Source: Peromyscus leucopus
Taxonomy: Eukaryota; Chordata; Mammalia; Rodentia; Cricetidae
Direction of reading: 5' to 3'
DNA: 64,000 nt
NCBI RefSeq assembly: GCF_004664715.2
Contig: NC_051063.1
Location: 142,150,819-142,214,818, forward strand
Of this stretch, positions 23,641 through 34,975 are shown piece after piece (position 1 is the stretch's first letter; every line of letters begins with the position of its first letter). A program made the position numbers and the translations under genes. The notes under the pieces were generated by a model that was not told the DNA's origin, did not search any database, and saw nothing but the letters and a program-made list of their open reading frames with translations.

Positions 23641-23971
23641 GTAAAATTGGAAGCACTATAAGATATGACAAAACCACCCTTGCAGTCTAGGATGTTATAG
23701 GGAGTTACTGCCTGTGACAATTCATAAAGCAAAACATGAACATGAAAATGCAAGCTTGTCAACAGTTTTGTTCAATTATCACCACACATGCATGTCACAT
23801 GGCAACTTTTGAAGATATACTTTTAAAGCTTCAACAGAGAATGGCACAGGTTTTGGTGTACATCCTGACCTAATTCTCTTTTTTTCCCACTTACATTTTT
23901 TCTGACTGTAGTCAGGGGTGGTGTACACATGTCAGGATGTAGATTTCAGGAGACAACTTGAGGGAGTCAGT
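23641..23971. other. Unassigned DNA
   Basis: No gene or repeat recognised. It ends with the target site gtcagt (23966-23971) of the LTR that follows. Confidence 0.5.
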
Positions 23972-24455
23972 TGTGGTGCTATCATGTTCCCCAAAATATT
24001 GTACACCTGAATAAACTTATCTGGGGTCAGAAAACAGAAAAGCCACTAGATACAGAGGCCAGAAAAATGGTGGCACACACGCCTTTAATCCTATCACTTG
24101 TGAGGCAGAGATCCATCTGGATCTCTGTGAGTTCAAGGCCACACTGGAAATAGCTAGGCATGGTGCCACACGCCTTTAATCCCAGGAAGTGATGGCAGAA
24201 AGCAAAAAGGCACATAAGGCGTGAGGACCCAGAAATAGAGCTGGTTAAGCTGTGAAGTTTTTGAGCAGCAGTTCAGGTGAGATCCATTTGGATGAGGACT
24301 CAGAGGCTTCCAGTCTAAGGAAACAGGATCAGCTGAGGAACTGGCGAGGTGAGGTAGCTGTGGCTTGTTCTGCTCCTCTGATCTTCCAGCGTTCACTCCA
24401 GTACCTGGCTCTAGGTTTGCTTTTATTAATAAGACCATTCAAGATTCATGCTACA
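23972..24455 (+). repeat. LTR with B1-like modules, perfect 6-bp target duplication
   Basis: The element runs from TGTGGTGCT to CATGCTACA (484 bases) and is flanked by identical gtcagt at 23966-23971 and 24456-24461. It matches the nested element at 12565-13068 in the opposite orientation. Inside are two head-to-tail B1-like segments, each with an 'acgcctttaatcc' core (about 24069-24150 and 24154-24198). AATAAA lies at about 24011-24016. Which end is U3 cannot be judged, so strand follows the B1-like modules. Confidence 0.8.
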
Positions 24456-25177
24456 GTCAGTTCTCCTTTTTTAGGTTCTGAGACTTGAACTTGTTACCAA
24501 GCTTGATACCGCACCTACTAAGCCTTCTAGCTGGCCCATATTGACCTAAGTCTTAACCTTAGAGAAATGTCTCTACTCGTAAATGCTTGTCAATACAGTG
24601 TATCTCCTCATTTAAACTAATTCATTTGAATCTGTAATTATTCCATGAGTTTGTTTGGGATTTTATCAGATTGTAGCACAGTTCATTTAAAATAGGAGTC
24701 TTAGCCTGGAAGATGAAGTTTGAGATTTGGTTTTTCCATTAGTCCTCAAATCAGACCCAAATATTATTCTAAAATGTCTTTTTTCTTTTTAAACTGGCAT
24801 GCAGAAAATTAGGCTTCACTGTAGCATTCTCTAACATATTTCTTCTAGCTGACCCTCTCACCCCCAATTTCTACCTTTCTCCTTTCCCCTCACATGGGGT
24901 CTGTTTCATTTCCCCTTCCCCCAACACCTCTTAGCCCAAGCTGACTGCTTAGTCAGAGTAGCGACTTTTGAAGGGAGGATGGAGACTTGTTCAAGGCAAA
25001 AATATTAATAAACCCATCAGATTTAAATAAACAATGCCTTGATAATGCTTTGATTGAAGTGTGTCAGAAAGGATGACCCAACAAGTGAAGCTTCCTTAAA
25101 AATACTTTTTTCATGCAATGTAGTTTGATCACATCCTTGCAGATACCCTCCACTTCCCTGACCACTCAAATTCATGT
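24456..25177. other. Unassigned DNA
   Basis: No gene. The text near 24462-24538 ends like a SINE head seen backwards ('gaacttgttaccaagcttg', 'taagccttctagctggccc'), suggesting an eroded B2/B3 remnant, but too little remains to call. Confidence 0.4.
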
Positions 25178-25199
25178 TCTCTCTCTCTCTCTCTCTCTC
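25178..25199. repeat. (CT)n microsatellite
   Basis: Short perfect CT run followed by an A-rich segment. Confidence 0.9.
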
Positions 25200-25269
25200 G
25201 AAAACAAAACAAAAATAATAAAATAAACAAACAAAAAATTCCAATAAGGAAAAAAACAAAACAAAGTAA

Positions 25270-25935
25270 TGAGTGCCCCTCAAAACATGGCGTCTGTATT
25301 GTGTTGGGCTGACTGCTCCAGGATATGGGCCTGCCCGGGGTGTATTTGATACACCCAGTGATATGCCATTGGACAACATTTATTTTACCTTTCCCAGCAG
25401 GTTGTGGAAATTACATTCTCCCAGGAGGATGTGGGCAAATAAATTCTTCCATCCCACCAGCAAACACGGAACTTATCATGAGTAGGAGTCTTTATCCTAC
25501 ATTGTTACTATTTACTGATTACTATCTATGGCAAGAAGAAGCTTCTCTCACGAGGTAAATAATAAGCTCTGCACTGATTGACGGATACAGTAATATGTCA
25601 TTAGGAATCATCTTCTTGATATGTTCCTTTAGCAGAATGATACTATTAGATTTTTCACATTGGACCCATGACCTATCTAGTCTCAGTTTCTTGGCCACCT
25701 TAGCAATGTCAGATATGGGTCCCTTTACATGGAATGAGCTTTAAGTCCAATTAAAAAAATGGTTACTACCAAAGCCTCTGTGACACCATTACAGTGGTAT
25801 ATCTTGAAGGCAAGTAGGTTACTCTTGTAGATCACAGGTTTTGTAGCTGGATAATATCAATGATTGCCTTTCTTATTGATAATATTAGCACAAAAAGTAC
25901 CTTCCAGCACCATGCATGCTAGAAGTGACCAACTT
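25270..25935 (-). repeat. Rodent L1-related segment
   Basis: The text (gttgggctgactgctccagg, 'gatacacccagtgatatgcc', 'cttggccacc', 'gaatgagctttaagtcc', 'tttgtagctggataatatc') follows a very common rodent L1-associated repeat read from the minus strand. It is diverged and frameless. The assignment to L1 rests on memory of that repeat. Confidence 0.55.
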
Positions 25936-26799
25936 TTTAAAAAGAACCTAATTTCCGGATAGAGCTACTTCATATTTATAGCCACTGAAGATGGGAACAA
26001 GTGGAAAGACAGAGAGATGATGTGGGAAATGTCTTTTTATAAGTCAGTCTTTACCAAAGACTGCAGCATCTTGCCACACAAAGAATGCAGAGACCTCATT
26101 TCATGATCGTGTGATGTCTGCACTTGTATCAGTCTGATATGCCACTCAAATGACTGGGCTTGTGTGTTTAAAAATAAAATGAATTAATTATAAATTGAGC
26201 TGAATCATAACTTGTGCATTATCAAATAGAGAAATATAAGTATTTGAACTGATGGATGCAGCGCTGGAGCTGTCTCGTTGCTTTCAGCCACCCCCACACT
26301 GTCCTTTTCATTCTTGGTCTTCCTGCTCTCTTACTCAGGTTCACTGAGATTCCACTGTTAATGGTCTCTAACAGCTCAACATCCTTTCTCTGAATTTACA
26401 AAGCTTTCAGGCCACCATGTTTCCAACAGCTGGACTATCTTCGCCACTTGTCTCCCTCTATAGAAGAGGTTCTGCTCAGTTTTCCTTTTGTCCTTTGGGG
26501 AAATTTTATTTGCTTCACTTTTGCTCACTTTACTCGTGATAAGTATTTTATTGTATTGTGCAAAAATATGGATTCTATTTAAGAACTTGGCTGGCTTTTT
26601 CTTGATATATATCTGAGGATCCCTTTAGGTCACCTCCGATATGAATTATCTCATTTGGTGTCTTTCACAAAATCTGAAATCTGATTGGATTACAGGTTAT
26701 TGTCATTGCTCTTGGTTACTATCTAAAACTTGACAGTAACATCCTATTGGGAAATAAAAAAACAAACAAACAAAAACAAAACAAAAACCCCAACATACT
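25936..26799. other. Unassigned DNA
   Basis: No gene or named repeat. It ends in an A/C-rich (CAAA)n-like stretch at 26757-26790, just before L1 3' UTR text. Confidence 0.45.
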
Positions 26800-27612
26800 G
26801 GAGTCAGACACATGGAAAAACCAAGCTGCTACTCACCTGGAAGCTTCACCCCTACTGGCTAGCTGTCATGGTTCTGAAAGGTGGTATGCATGCTACATGA
26901 GGAGAAAGGTCTTCATCAGTCTCAGGCAGCTGTGCATCCTGGGAGGTACAATAACGACCTGCCTGGCAAGGTACACCTGCTGGTGCAAGGGTGGCATGAA
27001 TGGTATGGGAGTATATAACCACTTTCTGATTGAATTTAAGGCAGGCTCCATTAAAGGAAATCCATACCTGGCACTGTTATTGAGGCCAAAGACCTATGGC
27101 TAGACAAGTCATAGGCCCTCAGGGAAAACTGACTACTATTGTTCTGCTAACCTGGTATGGTATTAAAATAACTCCTAATGACATATTTCTATACCCATTG
27201 ATCAGTATGCTGTTGTTCAACCCTCATCATGGAAACTTCTTCTTTCAGTAGATAGCAACTAACAAGACCCACAACTGGAAAATCTGCAGAAATCAAGACT
27301 GTGGTATATTCCCTAAATGGAACCCTCCATATCTTCACAGAAGGCGGAGGATCACAAGAGCCAAAGATGGTAGATGAGTTCAAGGAAACCATGTTTCCTT
27401 GACACAATAAGGCAGTTATATGTATGAAGTCACAGTGATGGGGACAGGGTGCTCAAGATCCCTGCAAGTTCAGTTGAGACAAAATCCCAGAAGACCATAT
27501 GATGGCTGCCAAAAGAGGGAGAGTTGGTTTTCAGTAATGATGTAAGCCCTGATTTATTAACTACTCACCATGGCTGGCCCCATACCATAGAGTAATTAGA
27601 CAATACAAACAG

Positions 27613-27673
<61 letters not shown>

Positions 27674-27770
27674 GACAAGAAGTAGGGGTAGTTCTGAGAA
27701 TAGTTGGGGAGTGGGTAAATGTGATCTGAATGCATTGCATGAAATTACCAAATAAAATCACTTTAGTAAC
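26800..27770 (+). repeat. L1 LINE 3' UTR and 3' end (Lx-like), 5'-truncated
   Basis: This is the clearest of three related copies: 'ctggaagcttcacccctactggctag', 'aggtggtatgcatgctac', 'gaggagaaagg', 'gatcagtatgctg', then a GA tract and the end 'gggtaaatgtgatctgaatgc'. The related copies are at 6.1 and 11 kb. There is no coding sequence. Confidence 0.75.
27616..27670. repeat. (GA)n microsatellite in an L1 3' UTR
   Basis: About 55 bases of perfect GA, at the same relative position as the tract at 7018. Confidence 0.95.
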
Positions 27771-27975
27771 ATTGTTTTATTATTAACAAGACTAATCCCT
27801 AATTGGTCCTTTCAATCTATTCTTTCAAAACTTTCTTGAGCCCTTGTTGTGCTCAATGTTAGGTGTCAAAAAAAGGGGGGGATTATAAAGAAAGAAATGA
27901 GATGGAAATAGGATGTAGCCCAAAAACTTACAGTCTAAAGTGAGGTTATAATATACTTTAAATTATACATCATCT

Positions 27976-28130
27976 AGCCAGGCAATGGTAGTACAGGCCT
28001 TTAATCCCAGCACTCAGGAGGCAGAGGCAGGCAGATCTCTGTGAGTTCAAAGCCAGCCTGGTCTACAGAGCAAGATCCAGGATAGGCACCAAAACTACAC
28101 AGAGAAACCCTGTCTTAAAACAACAACAAC
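27976..28130 (+). repeat. B1 SINE with target duplication
   Basis: A B1 from gccaggcaatgg through 'agagaaaccctgtctt' with a (CAA)n tail. Direct repeats flank it: aattatacatcatct at 27961-27975 and aattatacttcatct at 28132-28146, one mismatch. Its 3' half shows the 'aggataggcaccaaaact' form. Confidence 0.93.
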
Positions 28131-28267
28131 AAATTATACTTCATCTATTTTCACGGAGGTACATAGTGAATAAATGAAGTAAGTCAGTTAATAGGGATAA
28201 GACACATGGGTAATAGCAAGTGACCTGATTTTTACTAATATTTTTGCAAGTGAAAAAGAAAAAGGTC

Positions 28268-28454
28268 GCCGGGCGGTGGTGGCACACGCCTTTAATCCCA
28301 GCACTCGGGAGGCAGAGGCAGGCGGATCTCTGTGAGTTCGAGGCCAGCCTGGGCTACCAAGTGAGTTCCAGGAAAAGGTGCAAAGCTACACAGAGAAACC
28401 CTGTCTCGAAAAACAAAAACAAAAACAAAAAAAAAAAAAAAAAAAAAAAAAAAA
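28268..28454 (+). repeat. Young B1 SINE, cricetid-type variant
   Basis: It keeps CpGs that old copies lose (gccgggcgg, 'actcggg', 'ggcggatc', 'gttcgagg', 'gtctcga') and has a long A-rich tail (about 28412-28454). The 3' half reads 'ggaaaaggtgcaaagctac'. A short repeat aaaaaggt brackets it (28259-28266 and 28450-28457), although the A tail makes that ambiguous. It is probably the youngest insertion in the window. The overlapping reading frame is incidental. Confidence 0.95.
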
Positions 28455-28599
28455 GGTAAAACTCAGAAAAGAACAATTTTTAATGTATATTCTTTTGTAG
28501 TTGTTGATATATATTTTAGGATCCTGAAAGTAGTCTAACTTTCTGAATGTCTTATGAGAGGTTGAGAAGAATGGAGACTCTGCTGATGTGTGGAGAACT

Positions 28600-28990
28600 C
28601 CATAGATGTCACATACAGCTGTTTGATAGATAACACTGTTCAGCTTGTTTCCATCTTCAATGATCCCTACCTGTGTGCTCTGTTGATGACTGACAGAAGA
28701 ATACTGAGGTTTGCACTGTACTAAAGGATATGCCTAATTCTCCTTTCATTCTACCAGACTTCATCTCCTATATTCAAGGCTCTGTTGTCAGGTGCATATA
28801 TGTTTAGGGTTGCTATGCTGCTATTTCATTGTTTCAGTGTTAACTTCTTTCTCATGCAATGTTGCGCTTTACTGTCAGTGATTTCTCTTGTGACAAACTC
28901 TGAAATCTTTGCCCTTGCTCTGGTTTTCTCTTGATCAGCATTTGTCCGGTAGCTTTTTCCTTTTGACATTTCTATGTGGAAAGATCTCCC
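28600..28990 (-). repeat. Ancient L1 ORF2-region fragment
   Basis: Reverse-strand L1 text is recognisable: 'ggctctgttgtcaggtgcat', 'atatgtttagggttgctatg', and later 'tgctctggttttctcttgatc'. It is highly diverged with no frame, consistent with an L1M-age copy. Confidence 0.5.
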
Positions 28991-29404
28991 TGAATATTTA
29001 AGTAGAAATGCTCAAAATAGGTAGACAATACAGTTTGGCATTTTAAAATTATATACGATTTTATATAATTATATATATAATTTAAAATTATAAATGTCTT
29101 CATTATAAATGCCTTGGAAATAAGGAAGACTACACACTGAAATCCAAAGTCTGTTCATCTCAGGGAACTTCTCTAAGGTTAGTTTTGGTACTCCAGTGTT
29201 TAGTTTTTTATGTACTTGGCACGAGCTAGGTTTATCTGGGAAGAAGGACCATTACTAGAGTAAATACCTCCATCACATTGATCTACAGACAAATATAAAG
29301 GGAATTTTCTTGATTGTTTGATGCACGAGGACCTAGCCACCCACAGGCAGTGGAAGTTGTCCTGGGTTATATAAGAAATCAGGCTGAACAAGCCAAAGAG
29401 AGAA
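28991..29404. other. Unassigned DNA with AT-rich inverted repeat
   Basis: An AT-only imperfect inverted repeat spans about 29040-29090 (attttaaaattatata against tatataatttaaaat). No gene is seen. Confidence 0.5.
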
Positions 29405-29612
29405 AACCAGTAAGGTACATTTCACCATGGTTTCTGCTTCAGTCCATGCCTCCAGGTTCCTGCCTTGAGTTCTGCTCCTGATGGTTCTCAGTGATGGACT
29501 GTGATTTGGGCATTATAAAATGAAATGAAGCCTTCCTTCCCTACGTTTCTTTTGGTTGTAAGGTCTATGACAGCAACTGAATGCAAGCTAGGACAGTACT
29601 AGAAGTTTCAGT
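29405..29612 (-). repeat. Rodent interspersed repeat (URR1-like; name uncertain)
   Basis: This is the reverse-strand counterpart of the 12011-12465 family: 'ggtttctgcttcagtccatg', 'ctccaggttcctgccttgag', 'cagtgatggactgtgatttg' and 'cagcaactgaatgcaagctagg'. Confidence 0.6.
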
Positions 29613-30137
29613 TCTACCAGCTCCTGTTTTGGTCTCCCCGTCTTGCCTTTGGACTCTTCCTATATATGTTCCTTGAAGACAGTCTGTCTTGAAATCTTGT
29701 AGCTCTTTTGGCTACACTCGGTGTTCTCCAGGACCCCATTTGACTATTGGTGGGATATATGGGGTCAGGGATATCTTATAATCTTCTGTGTAAGTGGCGG
29801 TCCTTCTGAGCACTTCTGTATCCGTTATGGCCTTCACAAGCTTCAGGATATCTTTTAACCATGATGGTTATACCACTGCAGCTGCCTTAGGTCAAACAAT
29901 AGACTACAGGGCTGGAATGGAGGAACACTACTTCCCAAGTGAAATACAAATTCAGAAGTAAGTTTAGGAGCGGTGTTTTCGATTTAAAGACCCTGGGCAC
30001 TATCAGAACATTTTCTTCTCCTGTCCCCTTGTCAAAGGTCTAAACAGTCTTCTTGCATCTCCTTGGTGAAAATTCTTGCAAGAAATCCCAAAAGGTATGT
30101 GGTCCTCCAATACCATAGCTTTTCATGGTTTCCCTTC
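29613..30137. other. Unassigned DNA left of the solo LTR
   Basis: Moderate-GC text without a gene. It continues in similar style right of the LTR (30491-30720), so the LTR probably landed inside one older sequence, possibly an eroded retroelement. Confidence 0.4.
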
Positions 30138-30484
30138 TGCTGTGGATATCGCTCTATATAAATAAAACACTGATGGCCAGTGACCAGACAGGGAGTATAG
30201 GCAGGACAAGGAGAGAGGAGAATTGGGGAAACAGGAAGAAGGGGGGAGACACACTGCAGCCACCGCCAGGACAAGCAGCACATGAAGACGCTGGTAAGCC
30301 ACGAGCCACATGGCAAGGTATAGATTTATAGAATTGAGTTAATTTAAGATATAAGAACAGTTAGCAAGAAGCCTGCCACGGCCATACAGTTTATAAGTAA
30401 TATAAGCGTCTGAGTGATTATTTTATACATGTATTGTGGGACTGCGGGGCTTGGTGGAACCTGGAGAGAAGCCCTCCAGCAACA
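30138..30484 (+). repeat. Solo LTR, MYSERV/mys-like, exact 6-bp duplication
   Basis: It begins TGCTGTGGA and ends CAGCAACA, 347 bases. Identical cccttc flanks lie at 30132-30137 and 30485-30490. AATAAA is at 30161-30166. Blocks 'taagccacgagccacatgg' and 'gaagcctgccacggccatac' mark a subfamily different from the LTRs at 11-15 kb, which lack them. No internal region adjoins. Confidence 0.85.
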
Positions 30485-30490
30485 CCCTTC

Positions 30491-33400
30491 CACACCAATA
30501 TGTGCTGAACTTGACAGCAATTCACTAACAGAAACATTCCAACAGTACTAACAGCTCATGGTCCCAGGCTTTCTGCTCTAGTTAGCAATTCTACAGTTAC
30601 TCTGGACCTGTATTCATGTCTCTGGAAGGAAGTGCACATTCTATATCAGTTCTCTGAGGGGTCTAAGAAATGCAGTTGATTTTAACCTATCCAGCCTTTT
30701 CTTGTTATATATGAGGAGGGATTGACTATGTGTAAGCTCTTAGATAGTTAAGAGTTGGGAGCAAAAGTCCATAGAAAATCTAAAAGCAAATGTGGCAGTT
30801 ATTAAACAAGAAGCTTAGATTTGAGACCCACTGGAGGGGTGAAAGTATTCTTAAAGCAGAAGAAAGCCAAGGCAGGCATTAGTTCAACAACTCTAGGAAG
30901 TTCAAGGGACACAGTGGGAGGAGCAACTGGGAAGTTGCTGATGCTGCTGCCATTAATATTGACAGCTGATATAGACAAATGGCAGAAGGGGGATGAGAAA
31001 GCACAAGTCAGGGCTAAGAACTGCTAAGAGAGAACCAGATCAACATGGAACCTGTGCAAAGAAGAGAAGGCAGAGGGAGAACCCAGTGAAGATTCAAATG
31101 TCTCCTAAGAGCTGTGAAGGCAATATCTATGTAACCTCCACAGAAATAAGGCAAAGGTTAGAAGGCAAAACCTTTGGACGTATTTAACACTGCTGGGCTG
31201 GGGTAGTGAAATTAAAATACTCATGAAAAAGTTAGCAGCTAACGATTGACAGCTAGAAGTCAGTCAGCTACACAGAGATGACAGTTGGACTTGTGTGACT
31301 GTTGTCTTGGTAGATTACAGCACTTTCAGTGTTTCCTTAAACAGTATTGAACAATGCTAAGCACCTACAGAAAATGAGTTCATGTAGTACAATGTGCTTG
31401 TTTAGCAGTTCAAGCACAGGCCAAAGACATTTGAAACCAGAAACTCTAAGTTGTCAGTGAGTAAAGCATCAGCTAACGGCACTTATGATGGCCACATTTT
31501 TAATGGATCTCCAATGGTATCACATTTGTCAGACTCAAGTCTATAGCCAGGGGTACTAAAGATGTGTAAATGTATGGACACAATCCATTGGATGTGAAGT
31601 TGGCCATAACACAGGCTATTTTCATCTTGACACTATAACATAGGCCTGAAATGTGCTTGGATCCATATATACATAAAAGAAATTCCCATATAATTGATAT
31701 TCTGAGGAAAGAAACTAGGAAACCAAAATACATAATGCTATGGATTTCTGATGCTATGCTTTTATGGTGTTGCAACATTAATTCTAATGACAAATATCTA
31801 AAATGTCAAACACACTTAACAGTATTGGATTCAACCCCACAAATTCATTTGAATAATCAAAGAAAATTTGCAATATCAAAGATTATGACCAGACTTCTCA
31901 GTTGATATTACTATATTTTCCTCTGTTTGAGAGGTCTAAATTTTAATTCAATATCAACATAAGCAGATGGGTTGCTATCATATGGCTCTGTCCTACGTCC
32001 ACATAGTCCTGTTTATCAAGTTGATAATTAGATACTTGGTCTCTGAAAAGTCCATGCAGACTGGGTATCTTTGGGTTCTTGCATCTTTGGGAGATCTCCA
32101 GGTATTGCCAGAGAGACTGTTGACAGATGGCTTCCTTTGGAGTGGGACAACTTATTTCTATAGGGGTAGATGCACTCCTAAGTCATAGGTACTCCTGAAG
32201 AAAATATCCAAGTTCAAACCCTTCTAGGTGGGATGCTATAGGATCAAAAGATGCTATAGGTCCTGTGGAATGGCCATCTCTCTGTAAATATTATGAAAGT
32301 ATTTTTAAAGCACATGCATTGATAGAGAAATGTTTTAGACTTCCCATGTATGTTTAAATAATTTTTGTCACTGAAGGATTTCTTCCTATTCTGACCAGTC
32401 AAACATCTTCACTGCAGGGCTAGATGAATTTTTTTCTCAAAGGATGGCTATTCTATGTGGCACAAAGGTAAAGAAAAACCTTTCTTCCTTGTCCTTAGTA
32501 GATAAACAAGTTCTCACTCTATTACATGGTTTCAGACTTTCTCAGATTCTCTGTGTTGATGCCATAAACTAAAGATATGGGTTTCCATCACCTCCAACCA
32601 TGTAGACATGAGGGCCAACATTTCTATAAAACCAAACAAAAACAAGTGAGGAAAGTTAAACAAGGTGTGCAGAGCTAGGCTGTTTTCAGAAGTCACAGAA
32701 GAACATCAGCATAAAGGCTTTCAAGAGTGTGAGCCCACAGGATGGTCCTTTGTGCATATTTTAGTTGCATGCCATAGTGGTACATAAGACCATCTCTACA
32801 GCTAAATAATAAAATTTCATCTGAAGGAATCTGGTCCCTCTCATTAGTCATCGGTACATCCCAATTCCACTTACAGAGTTGAGGACTGATATTTCCACAT
32901 AGTCTATTTGGTCCAACTTTGTTATGACAACCAAGATACATTTCCCTAAATGGCATCTTCTGGGAGAAAGTTTTTCAGTTGCAGCTTTTGATCTTTAGTG
33001 TTTAAGAAGAATATTAAGCAGAATGTTAGATTAAAGTATAATTGGGAGTTGTATGAGCATACAAATAATTAGTTTTCATATGCTGAATAGTTTAAAGAAG
33101 AACAGAGATTTTTTATGGCTATAAAATGCACATTGATTTTAGGAATCGAAAGTTAACAAGTATTTAGTAATTTCTGAGACAAAAAATAGAAAGCATAAAA
33201 TAAAGCAAAAATAAAGACCACTTCAAATTTTTCAATTAAGCTTTCATCACCTTATCTTCTAGTAATCCAACCTCCTTTCATTTTAAACAGAACAGTACTG
33301 ATCATCAATAATTTATTTTAAAAAGACACTAATTTGCCAATTTTTGGAACAATTGAATATTATTTTTTTATATTTTATATTATTAGCATACTACAAATTC

Positions 33401-34622
33401 CACTGAAATACAAAAGGCCAAATAGATATTTTGAGTCAAAATACTTAATTTTGGTTTAGTTTTCAGATCTTAACATTAGTGCAATTTTCACTACTCAAAA
33501 TAATTGGATCCTCATTTTCATGGTAAAGTTTACCTTGCATATTAGAAATGTGTTTTGCACAACTTAATAAATGATCGCCCTTTGTTGTCATTCATAAGTA
33601 ATTATGAGAGAGATACTACTCTGTTTAAATAAAAGATAAGTTCTCAGTGTTTGGTGGAACAGGGAGAATAGATACTACAAGGTGCCCTGAGACTACATAT
33701 GGAATTACAATATTCTATGCTTGAATACATATTATAGCATAACTGTTGTTTGAATTTGTCTTTGGTTATCTGTCTTTCACCTTGAAATATTTATCAACTA
33801 ATAGGAAAATATTCATTTAGGAATTAATCTACTTTCAAGAAAGCACTGGCATTGCTCATTCTCCATCAGACAGCAGCCAAACTGCTTAAATTCTATTTTT
33901 TTTTCAATCACGTTGTATCCAATTATCACTAGATTTTTTTTTTCTGGAAAACAGCCGTCACAGACAGCCCAAGCTAGGCCTAAGCATGTATAATTCATTT
34001 GTCATTGGGCCAGGTGACACTTTGTTCCTTTAACTTTGCAGATCTTGCAGCAGGCTGGCCACAGCCCATCTCTGCTGTGTTGCTTAGTTAAGATGTAGCT
34101 GGCTGTCCTGCACTCTCTTTAGTATGCAGGGAGCACCGAGATAGAGATAAAAGGCAAAATGTCTATCTTTGAGTCCTCTGCAATAGCGAATAAGTTATCA
34201 ACCCACTAACATGCATGTCTGAATAGACTCCTTTGGCAACACTGAGATGTTATCTCCCATGACATGCGAATTCCTCCCTCATGTCAATCCAGGAAAGTAC
34301 TAAAGAACGAACGCTCTGGTAAAATGAACGTGGCAACACCACTGGGACTCTGAGAGCATCGTATTTTCCCCTAGCTCCTTTTAAAAACATTCTCCAGTCG
34401 GATCCTTGATATCCATATAAATTAGCCAGTATGAAGCATTGCCTGGAAAGCCATCCTTTAATCTCCTAGAGGAGGCCCTGGGAATATACTTTGCTTGATG
34501 CTCAGGGGCTTTTTTTTTCCACCTTTTTTCCTCTCCCACTTTGCTCTTCTCCTTCATATTCAGCACATAAAAATGTAACTAAAAAATACATCTGCTGGAT
34601 TCTGGGCATCTGTGTTTATGAG

Positions 34623-34625
<3 letters not shown>
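30491..34625. other. Long unassigned stretch, no gene seen
   Basis: This is the longest repeat-poor region in the window. Reading frames are 97 codons or less on either strand and resemble nothing known to me. 33800-34400 has balanced composition with no repeat text. It is a reasonable place to look for conserved noncoding sequence. Confidence 0.5.

Positions 34626-34680
<55 letters not shown>
34626..34680. repeat. (TA)n microsatellite
   Basis: About 27 perfect TA units. Such tracts are self-complementary and prone to cruciform extrusion and length change. Confidence 0.95.
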
Positions 34681-34682
<2 letters not shown>

Positions 34683-34799
34683 GGCCATGACGTAATCCAG
34701 AGATGAGTAATTGATGACAAACATAAGCTGATATATTCATTCACAACAATATCTATAAAAATAATAGCAATGCTTGTGGAGAGACACAAGTTGATAGAT

Positions 34800-34975
34800 G
34801 CCTTAGCACAACATAATTACATGAAGTTCATTCTGTTTCCGTTTTATAGGTAAAGATACTGGGGCATAGAAGTCCTACACAAGAGGAGTGGTAGATTACT
34901 ACTGGATAGTCATTTTGAAACTCTAAACTCAGACCTCCAGCTCCCTGTCTACTGCTTTTCACTCATCATCCTTTC
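34800..34975 (-). repeat. MIR SINE fragment
   Basis: It follows the MIR consensus read from the minus strand: 'cgttttataggtaaagatactggggcatagaag' region, then 'aactcagacctccagctccctgtctactgc'. Diverged, as expected for a mammal-wide SINE. Confidence 0.55.
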
